Below, in pieces: positions 42,109 through 53,214 of a stretch of DNA of 64,000 nt (position 1 is the stretch's first letter; the number at the start of each line of letters is the position of its first letter). The stretch lies in NCBI GenBank assembly GCA_019096065.1, contig JAGUCH010000004.1:5704001-5768000 (forward strand), written 5' to 3'. The position numbers and the translations under genes were made by a program. The notes under the pieces are model-generated. The model made no database searches. It was not told the DNA's origin and was given only the letters and a program-made list of their open reading frames with translations. The DNA is from Paracyclopina nana. Its lineage: Eukaryota; Arthropoda; Copepoda; Cyclopoida; Cyclopettidae.

Positions 42109-42261
42109 TTTGGCCACATTTGAAACCTGCTAAATCAAAGTACCCAAACATAATTAATGCATATTCTCAAGGAAATAAAAAAAGGTGTTTGCGTACTCGA
42201 AATCATTTTCTTACTCTTCGTTGACTAAAATCTTGTCAAAACGAGGGTGGGTAAAGCAATC

Positions 42262-42747
42262 ATGAACTTTCCACATCTTGGCAAAAAACTGCGAAAACAT
42301 CCCACCTCAAATTCGTCATTTCCCGCAGATTTTACGCTTATACTACTTACTTTGGATAAGAAGAAGAAGAGATATCCTGTGCACAGATGCTTATTGGAAG
42401 CAACCTCAGGATTTTTCACCAGACTCTTTCGATATGCAACCAAAAGTGAATCCAAGATCACTTTTGATGACTTGCCACTTGATAACTCCCATTTTGACCA
42501 CTTTTTGGACTACTCCTACATGCTGAGCTTGCCAAGCGTGAGCAAAGATAATGTCTTGGACATAATGGTGCTCGCAAATTATTTGGACGCCTCCGAAATG
42601 TTGGAATATTGCACGCAATTCGTTTTGGCCAACATTTCAGCCTTGGAGATAGGGGACGTCCTACAATTTGCTCAAGATTTTCAACTTTTGGACTTGGCCA
42701 GGGCTTTGCAGACTTGGCCCTTGTCATCTGAAATCATAATTTTCTAG
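42262..42747 (+). CDS. Small BTB/POZ-domain protein
   Basis: 161 residues from the ATG at 42262; the frame upstream has only a GTG. One BTB domain fills most of it: FTLILLTLDKKKKRYPVHRC, LEATSGFFTRLFRYATKSES, FDHFLDYSYML, VLDIMVLANYLDASEMLEYC. No Kelch, MATH or zinc-finger part follows. BTB domains dimerise and often recruit CUL3. It ends 106 bp before HEATR3 on the same strand. Partner unknown. Confidence 0.85.
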   Translation: MNFPHLGKKLRKHPTSNSSFPADFTLILLTLDKKKKRYPVHRCLLEATSGFFTRLFRYATKSESKITFDDLPLDNSHFDHFLDYSYMLSLPSVSKDNVLDIMVLANYLDASEMLEYCTQFVLANISALEIGDVLQFAQDFQLLDLARALQTWPLSSEIIIF

Positions 42748-42853
42748 TTATTGCGACAAAGGCGATTTGAATTTTCCCGCCCTTAATTTAGGCTATACAG
42801 ATATCAACAAAGCACGCACGTGCGGTTAAAAATTTTCGTGTAAGTCAAGCAAA

Positions 42854-45010
42854 ATGGGGAAAACTCGTGCTAAGAAGAAATTTCTAGGTGGAAACGTACG
42901 AAACAATCCAAGCAATCTTATTGTGGCGACTGAGGATGAACTTGAGGAGTCTGGAGAGGATGTTTGGCACCGTATTTCGTCCCAGCTTCAATCAGGTAAA
43001 GAGCTGTTGATGTCACACAATTTGACTTTGATTTAATTTATTTGCGCTGAAATAGGCTCTTCTGAAGAAAGGGAGTGTGGCTGCACAAGTCTCTCCATCA
43101 TTGGCAGAGCCAGATCAGCTGCTGACACAATCATGGAGAAAAAACTTATTCGAATTGTGGCACCACTTCTTTTGGACGCGAACATGTCCGTTCAACATTC
43201 TGCAGTTGGAGCCCTGAAAAACATAAGCTTAGTTGATGCTGAAATATGCGACCAAATGATTCAGCAAGTATGTCTCGCAGCATCAGTGAAATAATCCCTA
43301 CCTATTTCATCAATATTTTTATAGGATGTAATGACACCCTTGTCGGGGTTACTAATTAAGTTTTCAAGTAACGATTGGAAGCCGGAGAAAAAGTTGCCGA
43401 AAGGAGCCATCGATTCTAAGCTGGAAGTGTTTGTGGAGGCAGTCAATGTGCTGTGGAATCTGTGCGAGGCTAATGATGTTGCTCTCAAAATATTCAGTGA
43501 TGATGGCCTCATTGACGTGCTCATGAAGCATGCTAATGTGGACGTGTACGGACCTCGTGTTGTTGCCACGGTTTTGCAGTGCTTGTACACAACTTCTGAG
43601 GATTGCAAGGGAACTTTGCTAGCCAAGCTAACAGAGCATGAACATATGATCGTATCATTGAGACTGCGTCCAGCAAACACCCCTCAAGATATCCATATTC
43701 AATTACTTGCCCACGGAATCACACTGAACTTGTTGCAGTCTAGAGGTGAGGCCATAGAGCCGTTTTTGCCTGAAATGATAGGAGCCATAGCCAAAGCTTT
43801 AGATCAAGACCAGCGCAAGATGGTGAGTAAAGCTGCTGTGTAAGTCCTCATGTAAATTAGCACTGTTTGTTCTCTGTAGGTTCATGACTTTTCAAGCTCA
43901 ATCCCCATGACAGTGTATGAGCAAGAAAATGAAGCTATGGACGAAGGTGAAGACGTCAACAGACATGAATCAATCAGAGCCGACATCAACAGCGTTATAC
44001 TGGCACAGCAGTCTGCCCTAGAAATCTTAACCAATATTTGTTGCGATGACTCCAATGATTGGGAAGAGACCGTGTCTGAGAGTGACGAGAGTGAGATCAT
44101 GGAAGAAATTGACAGCACCTGCAGCGGAGTAGAAGAAGCCGATTCAGTCTCGAGGATTCCCACTGTGATCTTGGAAGCCATCAAAGCACAAGAGATCTTA
44201 CCGAAAGTCATGGCGAAAGCTCAGCTCCCAGCTGAAAATGTGCAGGAGATTTTGAAAAGTCCTCAGGCCAAAAAGGCAGATGGACCCATGGTGCTTCAAA
44301 TGATTGCAACTTTGCAATCGCGAGCATTTCTTTGTCTCAACAATTTCATCGAGTCAATGACCATTGAAGACTTGGGAGGTTCTGTTGCGGTGTTTGAGGT
44401 ATGGAAAAGTCTGGGCATGATATGCTTCGCTCCAGGTACCTCAGACCAGGTCATAGAGGCCGCTACATCAGCAATGCGAGCTGCCACTCAAAAGTTGTGC
44501 CTTGCCAAATCAGATGATTTCACTAAAGCCCTCCAATCGTCCAATGAGCTAGAGCAAATGCTCGAATTTGGAGCGAAGCATCTCAACATTAGTGTGCGAA
44601 CCAATATTGTTCACATCGCCGGATCCTTGGGTCAACTGTTGGCTGCCAATTTACAATCTTCTGATCCAGACCCGACCATTACAATGATTGCCAAGTTTCT
44701 CATTGAAGCTGCCACCAGAGATGTTGAGTTGCGAGTTGTAGCTGAAGCTCTGGATAAGATATTCGATTTATTCGCCGAAGATTTCACCGACAAATTATGT
44801 ATGGAGGTCAATTTGGTTGCCAAGCTGAAGCAACTATCGCCTGGATTTAAAGTTAAAATGAATGTTCACAAGAGGGGAGTGAGAAAGCACGATGGAGAAA
44901 CGCTTGCAATGGCGAGCATGGCTAATACGAATTTGTCTAGATTTATCAAGTACAAAGAAAAAAGACTTGGTGGGAAAAGTTCAGGCAATGGCCATACAAA
45001 TGGAAATTGA
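42854..45010 (+). CDS. HEATR3: HEAT repeat-containing protein 3 (Syo1 homologue)
   Basis: Adaptor that brings ribosomal proteins uL18 and uL5 to the nucleus for 5S RNP assembly. Exons 42854-42995, 43056-43267, 43325-43822 and 43880-45010 give 660 residues (human 680). Basic start MGKTRAKKKFLGG, armadillo/HEAT helices from about residue 60, an acidic insert (EQENEAMDEGEDVNRHESIR; VSESDESEIMEEID) in the middle as in Syo1, more HEAT helices, and a conserved end LSRFIKYKEKRLG. Three short introns in matching phases. AATAAA follows near 45026. Confidence 0.93.
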
Positions 45011-45199
45011 AAAACACGCGTCTCAATAAAATACTTCGTCTATTTTATTTTTCTCGTTGAACTGCCTTTGAAATTCCGCGCCCCGCTGATCAGCTGACTA
45101 GTAAATAAACAAAAGCTGAAAAACCCCATGTTCTTGTCTTGATTCAAAAGACACGAGCAAGTCACAAATCGCATGAAGCGTGGAAACTGGTGACGAATC

Positions 45200-46244
45200 A
45201 TGGCCAACAGAGCCGGATATAATCCAGATGATAAAGTGTCCAAGTCCTCGAAAAGCTACAATGCTGCCATGGCCGGACTAATGAGTGGTGTCGTGACAAG
45301 GTCCATCGTTCAGCCGCTGGACGTGTTGAAAATTAGATACCAACTTCAGATTGAGAGTAAAAAGAATGCCAAGTATGGGAGTATCCGCCAGACTTTTGTT
45401 ACTATGCTCAAAGAGGAGGGCGTTTCGGCCTTTTGGAAAGGTCATATGGCCGCACAATACCTTTCCGCAGTCTACATGACGTTTCAGTTTTATGGAGTTG
45501 ATCTGCTGACAAGACAGGTTTACTCGTGGTTTCCGTCGCTGAACGAGTCTGCAGTCAGTCGAACTTTCATAGTTTCATTTGGAGGTCTCTTTGGAGGAAC
45601 GCTAGCAACGACCGTTAGCTTTCCCTTTGACGTGATCCGAACCAGGATTATAGCTCAGCCTACCACCAATTTAAAGAGTACGACATCTACTATTGAGAAA
45701 TGCTTTTGTGCTGATTGAGTCGTTTTCAACCGTTGCAGATCCTCAGACCTTGTACTACAAGAACACTGCGAATGCTTTAACGTTGATAGTCAAAAAAGAG
45801 GGCTTTCGTGGACTCTACAAGGGAATAATTCCACAACTGCTATCCATGGGTCCAACATCTGCGGTGCAGTTTGCTTGCTACAGCACTTTTACGGAGCTTT
45901 ACTACCATATGAAGCAAGACAAGCTCAATCTGTTTGAAAAGTTTTTATGTGGGTCACTATCGGGAGGCGTAGGGAAAACTGTCATGTATCCCCTAGACAC
46001 CATCAGGAAAAGGCTCCAAATTCAAGGCTTTGAAGAAGGCCGTAAGAGCCTGGGTGCTACTCCTACTTACAACGGCATGAGACATTGCATTGTGACCATG
46101 TACAAGAGTGAAAATGGCATTAGAAGTTTCTACAAGGGATATGTACCTGGCATGGCCAAAGCATTCTTGTCATCTGGATTGTATTTCTCGTTGTTTGAAC
46201 TATTCAAACTACTCATAGTCAATCGAAATCTAGACGAAAGTTGA
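45200..46244 (+). CDS. SLC25A19: Mitochondrial thiamine pyrophosphate carrier
   Basis: Inner-membrane carrier importing thiamine pyrophosphate for matrix dehydrogenases. Exons 45200-45677 and 45739-46244, 327 residues, the normal size. Three mitochondrial-carrier repeats, each with a Px(D/E)xx(K/R) signature: PLDVLKIRYQLQ, PFDVIRTRIIAQ and PLDTIRKRLQIQG, the last followed by FEEGRKSLG as in SLC25A19. The start GYNPDD resembles the human GYDPKPD. The 61-bp intron has donor GTACGA. No poly(A) signal is seen in the 59 bp before SRRD, which suggests co-transcription. Confidence 0.93.
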
Positions 46245-46280
46245 ATTCACCTGCTTTAACTGAGCTGTGACCTATTCTAT

Positions 46281-46293
46281 TGTTTTTTTGCAG
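46281..46293 (+). promoter_or_regulatory. Pyrimidine tract and CAG acceptor between SLC25A19 and SRRD
   Basis: TGTTTTTTTGCAG lies 11 bp before the SRRD start codon and 37 bp after the SLC25A19 stop. It is a complete 3' splice site without an obvious local donor in this gap. It could join an upstream 5' UTR exon, SLC25A19 sequence, or a spliced leader. Confidence 0.5.
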
Positions 46294-46303
46294 GTCTCGT
46301 TTT

Positions 46304-47158
46304 ATGGAAGACGATGGCTTCACTTTAGTTAAGCCCTCAAAAAAATCAGCCAAGAACGTCAGGAAAAAACTCGGTTTCAGGGAGCCCACAATCCATACGT
46401 TAAGTACTGAGGAAATACATGAGACACTAAGGTACATGTGCCTTCTTTCACTTCATTATAATAACTCATTGTATTCGTGATTCAGGAAGCTCCAGAACGC
46501 TCAAAAAGAGTTTGAAAAGTCTCAATTTTTTAAAGACTTTTTCACCAAGATTTGGAAAAGGACTGAGCTACCAGTTCAATTTGAGCACATTGTTTGTCTT
46601 GGCTTGGGGAATTTTGCTCAAGGATCTAACGCAACGCACCAAGTAGCATCAAAGTATCAGCTGCTCTTTTTGCTCTCACTTTTGAAAAGAGGAAGCTCAA
46701 ACGTGTTGGTGTATGACCCAGTGTTGACTGAATCAGAGAAGGCCATCCTTCACAAGCTGGACTTGAAAACATCAAATACCAACACTGAGGGCCAATACAA
46801 CTTTAAGCAAGAGCGGACATTGTATTTTCTGCCTCACTGCCCCAAGCAGTTGACTAACAACATTCTCTGGTCAAATTGGGACAACTTGGGAAGTGTCGTT
46901 GTGATTGGCAACAGCTTCAAAAACACTGTGCTGTCATTGTCCTCAAGTCAACTTTCTAATTTGGGCTATCTGAAAGAAGCGTCTGATTTAGTAACAGAGC
47001 TACCATTGGAAAACAGTTTTGATCACTCGGACATTTTCAACAATCTGTCCGTCCACTGGTTTCTCCCTGGTGACCTTACAAAGAAAAGCATTGCTAAATC
47101 TCCCTCACCACCTAACTATCCAACAGAAGATCTGGAGTTCATCAAAAATGGCGAATAG
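46304..47158 (+). CDS. SRRD: SRR1-like protein
   Basis: SRR1 family, named for a plant circadian gene; animal members are linked to haem and circadian control but have no proven reaction. Exons 46304-46431 and 46486-47158, 266 residues. The N-part is basic (KPSKKSAKNVRKKLGFRE). The SRR1 domain has HIVCLGLGNFAQGSNATHQV, VLVYDPVLTESEKAIL and TLYFLPHCPKQLTNNILW. Its last 11 bp overlap the FMC1 reading frame. It starts 59 bp after SLC25A19 stops. Confidence 0.88.
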
Positions 47159-47453
47159 GTGTGTGAAGCGAGTCTTTACTGAGCTACGCAGATCTCTTGA
47201 TCAAGGTGCCAAGATCAAGGATTTGAAAATATCTCAATACATCCTGGAGCAATACAGGCGACATCAGTTGACTGAGAAGCAGCACTGCAAGGCCAATGAA
47301 GAGATGAACCATCTAGTTGATTCATATGCAACATATCTCAACAGCCAACGCAATTGGCAGAAGGTTTATCTGGAGTTTCATGCAAGTGGAGAACGAACTG
47401 TGGAGAGCACTGCACAGATGGTTGGATTCAAGCTCCCTCATGATCCGAAATAA
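47148..47453 (+). CDS. FMC1: FMC1, mitochondrial complex V assembly factor
   Basis: 101 residues (human 113). FMC1 is a LYR-type matrix protein that helps ATP12 assemble the F1 sector of ATP synthase. Seen: FTELRRSLDQ near the start, YRRHQLTEKQHCKANEEMNH, LEFHASGERTVESTAQMVGF and KLPHDPK at the end, aligned with human LHQEFHGKGERSVEES and LKLPHQP. The ATG lies inside the last codons of SRRD in another frame (shared AATGGCGAATAG), leaving no room for a separate 5' UTR. Translation probably follows re-initiation or leaky scanning on a shared mRNA. AATAAA near 47499. Confidence 0.93.
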   Translation: MANRCVKRVFTELRRSLDQGAKIKDLKISQYILEQYRRHQLTEKQHCKANEEMNHLVDSYATYLNSQRNWQKVYLEFHASGERTVESTAQMVGFKLPHDPK

Positions 47454-47474
47454 CTTAGTAAATGATGGCATGTG

Positions 47475-47832
47475 TTAGATATTGGCTATTTTCAGCTTGA
47501 ATAAATTCACTTCATCTTCTACTTTTTTCTGGATTTGTTGAGGAGTTGCTCTTGGATTTGATTTAATAAAAGCCGCAACATTTAGGATGGTGTCATTCCT
47601 CGCCTTGTCAATCTCTGTATCCTTATTGACATAATTGAAAACAGATTTGCCAACCTTAAAAAACTTTTTGATATAGACAAAAAAACAGTATAAGTAGATT
47701 CGAATTTACCTTATATGTTGTAATTGCTTGTAGAAGGGGTTCACCCATGTCAGGGTCTTTTAAGTAGGCCAAAAGAGCCATTTGTTGTAGAGTATCTGCA
47801 TTTGCGTCCACAAAATTCAAAATTGATGCCAT
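47475..47832 (-). CDS. Small helical protein, unknown
   Basis: Exons 47832-47710 and 47654-47475 give 100 residues from MASILNFVD. Mostly alpha-helical and charged (LQQMALLAYLKDPDMGEPLL; IQKKVEDEVNLFKLKIANI). No membrane segment or metal site. The frame is open further upstream to an acceptor near 47896 (CTTACAG|CC), so a longer N-terminus (LIIFVLADSIQTSIIKSK) from another exon is possible. It is convergent with FMC1, with 21 bp between stops, so transcripts overlap. I do not recognise the family. Confidence 0.65.
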
Positions 47833-47899
47833 TTTGCTCTTGATTATGCTCGTTTGTATGCTGTCAGCTAGGACAAAAATAATCAATGCTGTAGGCTGT

Positions 47900-48331
47900 A
47901 AGCAGAAAGCACAAAATCATCAGCTGCTCTAGGTACGCAGCTAAAGTAGAGGTCTCCACGCTAACCTAGAGGAAAATTTCGGAACTACATTACAGAGCAG
48001 GCGCTGCAGTCACCTTTTAGAAGAAGAAACTACATAAAATTGGGTTTTTGTGTTTTATTTCCTTAAAACTAAATTGTAAAAATGTTCTCAGAATAATTAT
48101 TGATTTTTTTCTAGCTACATCCGTTGTTACGTAGCTAAACATGCATGATTGTGATGATGTCATTGATGCATTTGATGGTTAAATTGGTCCTCTAGATGAG
48201 TTGAAAATGTTCTCAGATTATTTGGTTGCATGAAGATTTTTTTTGTTGATTTTTGGTATTTTTCCATTTTTTTGTTGCGTTTTTTTCTGTTTTTTTCCCT
48301 CAGAATATCGAAAGCTCAAGTTGTTCAAGTT
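47900..48331. other. Intergenic, innexin 3' side
   Basis: Very AT-rich with T-tracts. Contains the innexin 3' UTR and perhaps the 5' exon of the small upstream gene. No ORF supported. Confidence 0.4.
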
Positions 48332-49610
48332 CTAGACTTGAGAAGTCATTTGCCCAGGGTCCCTTAGCTTCAAGGTTTCAGTGTTGGAGTTTGATCCCTC
48401 TTCAGCCTTGTGCAGGTGACGAATGAGATCATTCACCAGAAGTACGTTCAGATTCTTGCAAATCATGTGGAGAAGGAACCAATCTCCAATCTTCTCCAGC
48501 CAAGACAATGACTGGGGCTCTAAAATAGCTTCCACGTCAGAGCGTTTGGTAGATTTTCCTCCATGAACGGTAATGAGAAAAACTCTCATTTGGGGTCCAG
48601 CCAATACGACAAGCCTGTAGATGAGGAAGATTCCAGTACACACAGACACAAAGATGAGCCAGATCCAGACGAAAATGAAGATCTTCTCGTTGATGATGTT
48701 CAAGGGCAGAACGCAAAGGCCATCCTTCTTTTCTACGGTACCTGAGGGACCGTATTTGTGGAAGGTACACTTGGTCATCTTCGGGAAGACTTTGGCCATG
48801 GGATCAACCCTGTCCTCGGGATCCATTTCGCTCATGGACAAAACGTCGCGTCCATAGGTAGCAAACTCGTAGTCCAAGAAATAGTCAATGAAGTAGATTT
48901 GACAGATGACATTGATGAAGTTCAAGAGTTCGCAACCGAAGAATCTCAAGGCGTAAAGGGCATGCGTTCCTCTGTGCATCCTGAAGTACTTGACGATGGT
49001 GTCAATTTGTCCTTCCTTGGATCCAGCATCCAACATGGGCTCCCTAAGGTTGCCGACAAGCATGGCAATCTTGCCATCCTCGGAGGCCTTCCAAAAGTAG
49101 CGTGGCATGTAGAAGAACAAGCTTTCCAGGAAAAGGAAGAAGCAGACCCACTGGTAGTACTTGTGGTACTTCACTTCTGTACCAGGATCTAGATCAGCAA
49201 TTGGAGATATGCCAGGGTACACAACGTCCACTCCAACTTTTCCAGTCCACCTGAGTGAAAAATACCACAAAACAATTAGTTCTTTGTTCGCCAAACGACA
49301 AAGGGTGAAACAGAAAACTGAAAAACTTGCTAAATTGCAGCAGCAACCTGCTCAGCTTCATATGTTAATCATACCTTGAAGGGATGGAAAAAGTGGAGTG
49401 AATCCAGCAGTAGGTGTCCATGATGCCACCAGGGATGCCATCAACGATGCAGTCGATGGGGTCCCCGATATACTGGCCAGAGGTGACCAACAAAGAGGCA
49501 GTAACAAAGACCAAAACGGTGCCTTTGTAATGCAGCCGAAAGATGTTATTGTCGATCAAGATTGGATCGAACTTCAGAAATTTCTGAAGCGAGCCGAACA
49601 CGTCAAACAT
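48332..49610 (-). CDS. inx: Innexin gap-junction protein
   Basis: Protostome gap-junction channel protein of the plasma membrane. Exons 49610-49375 and 49250-48332, 384 residues, typical. The N-terminus MFDVFGSLQKFLKF and the first loop (YIGDPIDCIVDGIPGG, YCWIHSTFSIPSR) match innexins. M2 contains the hallmark YYQWVCFFLFLESLFFYMPR (YYQWV). The second loop has KCTFHKYGPSGTVEKKDGLC with the paired cysteines. M4 is KIFIFVWIWLIFVSVCTGIF and the cytosolic tail has GDWFLLHMICKNLN. Four membrane segments, in order. Which innexin paralogue is not decidable here. Confidence 0.97.
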
Positions 49611-50334
49611 GGTGGCAGCTGGGACAGCAACAGACAGGAGAGGGATGAAAAAGTTGAGCTTTCAATGATTCTTTGGAGTCTTTTTGAGTCAGCGGACAAA
49701 GTAAGTGTCTGAACACTCTTAACACATTCTGAGGACTGAAAGGAAGATGGCGTCGCTTCCAACGCTCACCAGCCCACCTTTGTCTTAGGCAGCAGATCGG
49801 AAAAACAACCCGAGCCAAATTTTAAGCACAGCTAACCATATTGACTGATTGATGCCGAATGCAACAATAAAATTTTTTGAAAATTCCTTTCGTTCCCCAA
49901 TAAGCAAATTGAATGAAGCTTTGAGACGAGTTATGGAGTATTTCTGCGTGTAAGCCTTAAAAATCTGTGTTCCATGCTAAGCGACGTGGATTTTAAATAG
50001 GTTTTCACCTTGAACGAGCGATGTGATCACGCCCGCGTCATATGGATTCGTTTAGCAAAGCAGGTGTTTCTAGTTATTCAACTTTGCCAACATTTCATTC
50101 ATTACTATGATGAAGCCCGCATAAAATTGATTGTTTTGGCTAAAGCCATCTTGAGTAAAGCTTGCTCAGTAAGTCTTTTCAACAAATGCAACAATGGCAA
50201 TTCAGCTTTAGCAACGAATTAGCATAAGACAACTTGCAAGCCACAAAGGTCACCCTACCATAGTTAACATTTTGAAGGAACGCGGAATATTAATACGATA
50301 AATACTTACAACTACAGAATGTATTTTACCGTGC
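49611..50334. other. Intergenic region between innexin and MTERF3
   Basis: Innexin 5' UTR/promoter and MTERF3 3' UTR. No coding or RNA gene recognised. Confidence 0.4.
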
Positions 50335-51682
50335 TCAAACGATTTTTTGGTAGTTGTTGAACAAATCAACAGGAACCTTTGCAACTCTTTCGCAAAAAGT
50401 GATATCATCGTAGAGGGCAAAGGCTTCAGGACTCACGTACTTGGGCTTGCTGGGATTGAATTGATTGCGCCTCAGCTTCTTCAGAAATTGCAGCCTGACT
50501 TTCATAGTAATCGCATCTCCCTTCAAGGAATTCGGAAACTTTGAAATCAAGTCATGGCTGAAGCCAATCTCATTATGAAGAATATCAAAACGATCTTGAA
50601 TCACGTCAGTGTCTCTTTCTAGTAACACTTCAGGAGCATTCAAGAGAATAGCTTTCAGTTGGCCACTATCAAATCCCATGCTATGCTGTAGACAAGTATG
50701 ATTGTTCTCAAGCTGCGCTGGAGTTCCTTCCCAAATGACAAGTTGAGGGCAGCGGGTTGCAGCTTTTCGAACATGCTTATTTTCGAGACGAAATAGCTTT
50801 TGAATGTAGCCCAGTCTTGCATCAATGTCAACAGTTGAAAAATTGAGCCACTTTGAGTCAGTTTTCAAGATCATCGACTCAATTTGGGAAGGGGAAAATT
50901 TGCGCCACTTCAAGTATTTGATTCTGGTTTGTAAATCATCTAGGTCTTGCTCGAACAGATCTGGATTTTCAGTGAATATGTCTCCGAGACAATTTGGCTT
51001 GATGCCGTTATCGACCAAAAGTTGAATTCTAAACAGAAGAGTCAGAATTGGAATTAAGCTTGTTACCTCTTAAAGCATGATTAGGATACAACCTTGGTGC
51101 TACATCAGCATTAAAGTCAAGCTTCATGGCCGTTTCAAGTTTGTCACGCTCTTCCCATTTGCCAATTCTAGTGCCCAGATCAACCAGCCTTTGCAGAGTG
51201 AAAGACTCATTGATCACACTGGCCAAGTTGAAGGTTGGGCGAATACCAGGCTTGGTCATTAGCTGAGCAATGTCAACTTTATCAACAGGATAGACATTTT
51301 CTGCCTTTTTGATGACCTCCATGGCATCTTTCCAATCAATAAAGTCACTATCGGCGGACAAGTGATTAGCTGCATGCTCGAGAAACTGATTGGCAAGATC
51401 TTCCTTGGCACTGAGCTTGGAAAAAGCGGAAGATTTTTCGAGAGCTCCTGCAAATGTCAGTGGCTCTTGTACACGTATTTGGAAGCGTTGGCCACTTTTC
51501 GTAACAGTAACAGCCGAAAACTTTGAGTCATTTTGCTTTGCACGTGGCTTCCTTTGCTTCAAATGGACAACTTTTTCTTGTTGCGTCGTCAAACAGTCCG
51601 CCAATGCTGAAAACGTATTGGCTTCGCCTTTGACCGTCGCTATGGACGTGCAAAAGGCTCTTTTGAGTAGTACTCGATTCAT
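50335..51682 (-). CDS. MTERF3: Mitochondrial transcription termination factor 3
   Basis: MTERF-family protein of the mitochondrial matrix that binds mtDNA/rRNA and is linked to repression of transcription and to 39S ribosome assembly. Exons 51682-51093 and 51028-50335, 427 residues (human 417). A basic presequence (NRVLLKRAFCTSIATVKG) precedes mTERF repeats: LLVDNGIKPNCLGDIFTENP, RIKYLKWRKFSPSQIESMIL, RLGYIQKLFRLENKHVRKAA and RCPQLVIW. The end ERVAKVPVDLFNNYQK resembles human MTERF3. Its start codon overlaps the stop of the small ORF upstream (ATGA), so it probably lies second on a two-gene mRNA. Confidence 0.9.
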
Positions 51683-51888
51683 TTTTTGGCTTTCAGTTCC
51701 TCAAATCGCTTCAGTGCGTCACTGTCGTGATTGCTTTTTGGGAGAGCTCGCTCCTTGGCTTCAGTGATCTCGGAATGGTAAACCTGATAAAAGTTTCGTT
51801 GGCCATACAATGCAAAGGCCAAGAAGGTGCCAAAAATCAGAGGAAATCTCAACCTTGTCTTCAAGGGAGTCTGCCAAAATCCTGCCAT
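51679..51888 (-). CDS. Small single-pass membrane protein, possibly SMIM20/MITRAC7-like
   Basis: 69 residues. A basic start (TPLKTRLRF) leads to one hydrophobic span (PLIFGTFLAFALYG), then a charged tail with Tyr/Glu (FYQVYHSEITEAKERALPKS) ending KRFEELKAKK. Size, topology and the RxxLIFGxFxxxxxxxxY pattern recall SMIM20/MITRAC7, a cytochrome-oxidase assembly factor, but the match is weak. It overlaps the MTERF3 start by four bases (ATGA). Codon use and the precise abutment argue that it is real. Confidence 0.65.
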   Translation of the reverse strand: MAGFWQTPLKTRLRFPLIFGTFLAFALYGQRNFYQVYHSEITEAKERALPKSNHDSDALKRFEELKAKK

Positions 51889-53214
51889 AATATAACTCTC
51901 GGCGCTATTTAAACAGTGTTTGCTTTTTTTTTGTTTACTATCCAGCTACTTTGACGGAAAATCGGAAAAAAATTAAGTTGCGAAAATGAATCACTCAACC
52001 TTTGCAGCATTGATAGCTCATCACATATTCATCAGAAAGTGCAATTGGTTTTATTTCTATCGTTAGCATTTCAATATTTCGGTATGGCAAGCAATATGCA
52101 TTGATGCAAAATAGTATATAGCACTTGTCAATGCAAACTTCCTTGCTTGTACGTACCTACATGTAGTACGTTCCACATCAAAAGCCACTCCAAAGCCGAT
52201 GCTCTAAAAGGTTAAAAGCATGCTTTAGATCTGTTTTCCTAACATTACTTGGAGAAAAGCAAATATTTGCCAAGTAAGTGATGCTAGCAATTTTTTTGCT
52301 TCATTTGCTGTAGGTAATGGTTGTCATCTGTCGCCCATTTCAATTTTTACTGCAAGCACCAATCATCATCGCATTAAAAATTCCTCACATATGCATTGTG
52401 AGAATTCGAAGCTGATCGTTATTTACTTCGAATCTGTTTTTTTGGTGGCAACTGAGGTGAGTTGACCACTAATTGGATGCAAATTGCGGTCCCTTTATCT
52501 GTCCCCACGCCACGTTGAGCTAATTGACCACTACATTTATTCCCTCATCAAACCAAGCAAGCGTAGCAAATTAATTCACCCAACAAGCTGAATTTTTACA
52601 CATCTTAGGGAGGAAGAGGAGTCATTTTTTGAAATAATGCTCGATCTTTGTACTCGTTCTCATGCGATAGAAATCAAGGGGTGCATTTCGAAGGTGGCCA
52701 TCCAACCCGCAATCATGTGAATTTGTCAGTTCGTGAGCATCATCACGCCATGTATTTCAGCAGAAAAACCACCGACTTCTTGTATGGCATCTTAGCTCTC
52801 TACCTCAAAACTAAATACCTGACCTAAAAGAAGGGTAATTTTCGGAAAATGCCTTTCTCCATAATATGGCCGTGTAGCCTGCAGTACTATATACATTTGG
52901 GCATTCCAACACATCATTACGCGTCATAAAGATGCTAAGATTAGTAGTATGGAGAATAGAGCATAAATCTCGGAGCTATCGTTCCTCAATCGTGTAGCTT
53001 CACATGCAGCACATTCATAGCTTACGGCTGCGGCGCTGGTATAGGAAAGTTTGTTGCTCGGCCTATATAGCGCGAGCATGGTAAATGTACAGGTAGTTGA
53101 CAAGGAACAACCAGCACTTCTTATGTTCAGTTGTTTCACCTTTGTGCCTGCACCAACAACGTTGTTAAGTTATACCTGGTCCCAACAAGTCAACCACCAA
53201 CATGCTAAGAAACC
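51889..53214. other. 1.3-kb intergenic region
   Basis: AT-rich, no exon recognised. The 3' part (about 53060-53214) includes TATATAGCGCG near 53073 and probably the promoter and 5' UTR of the SAM-domain gene. Confidence 0.4.
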
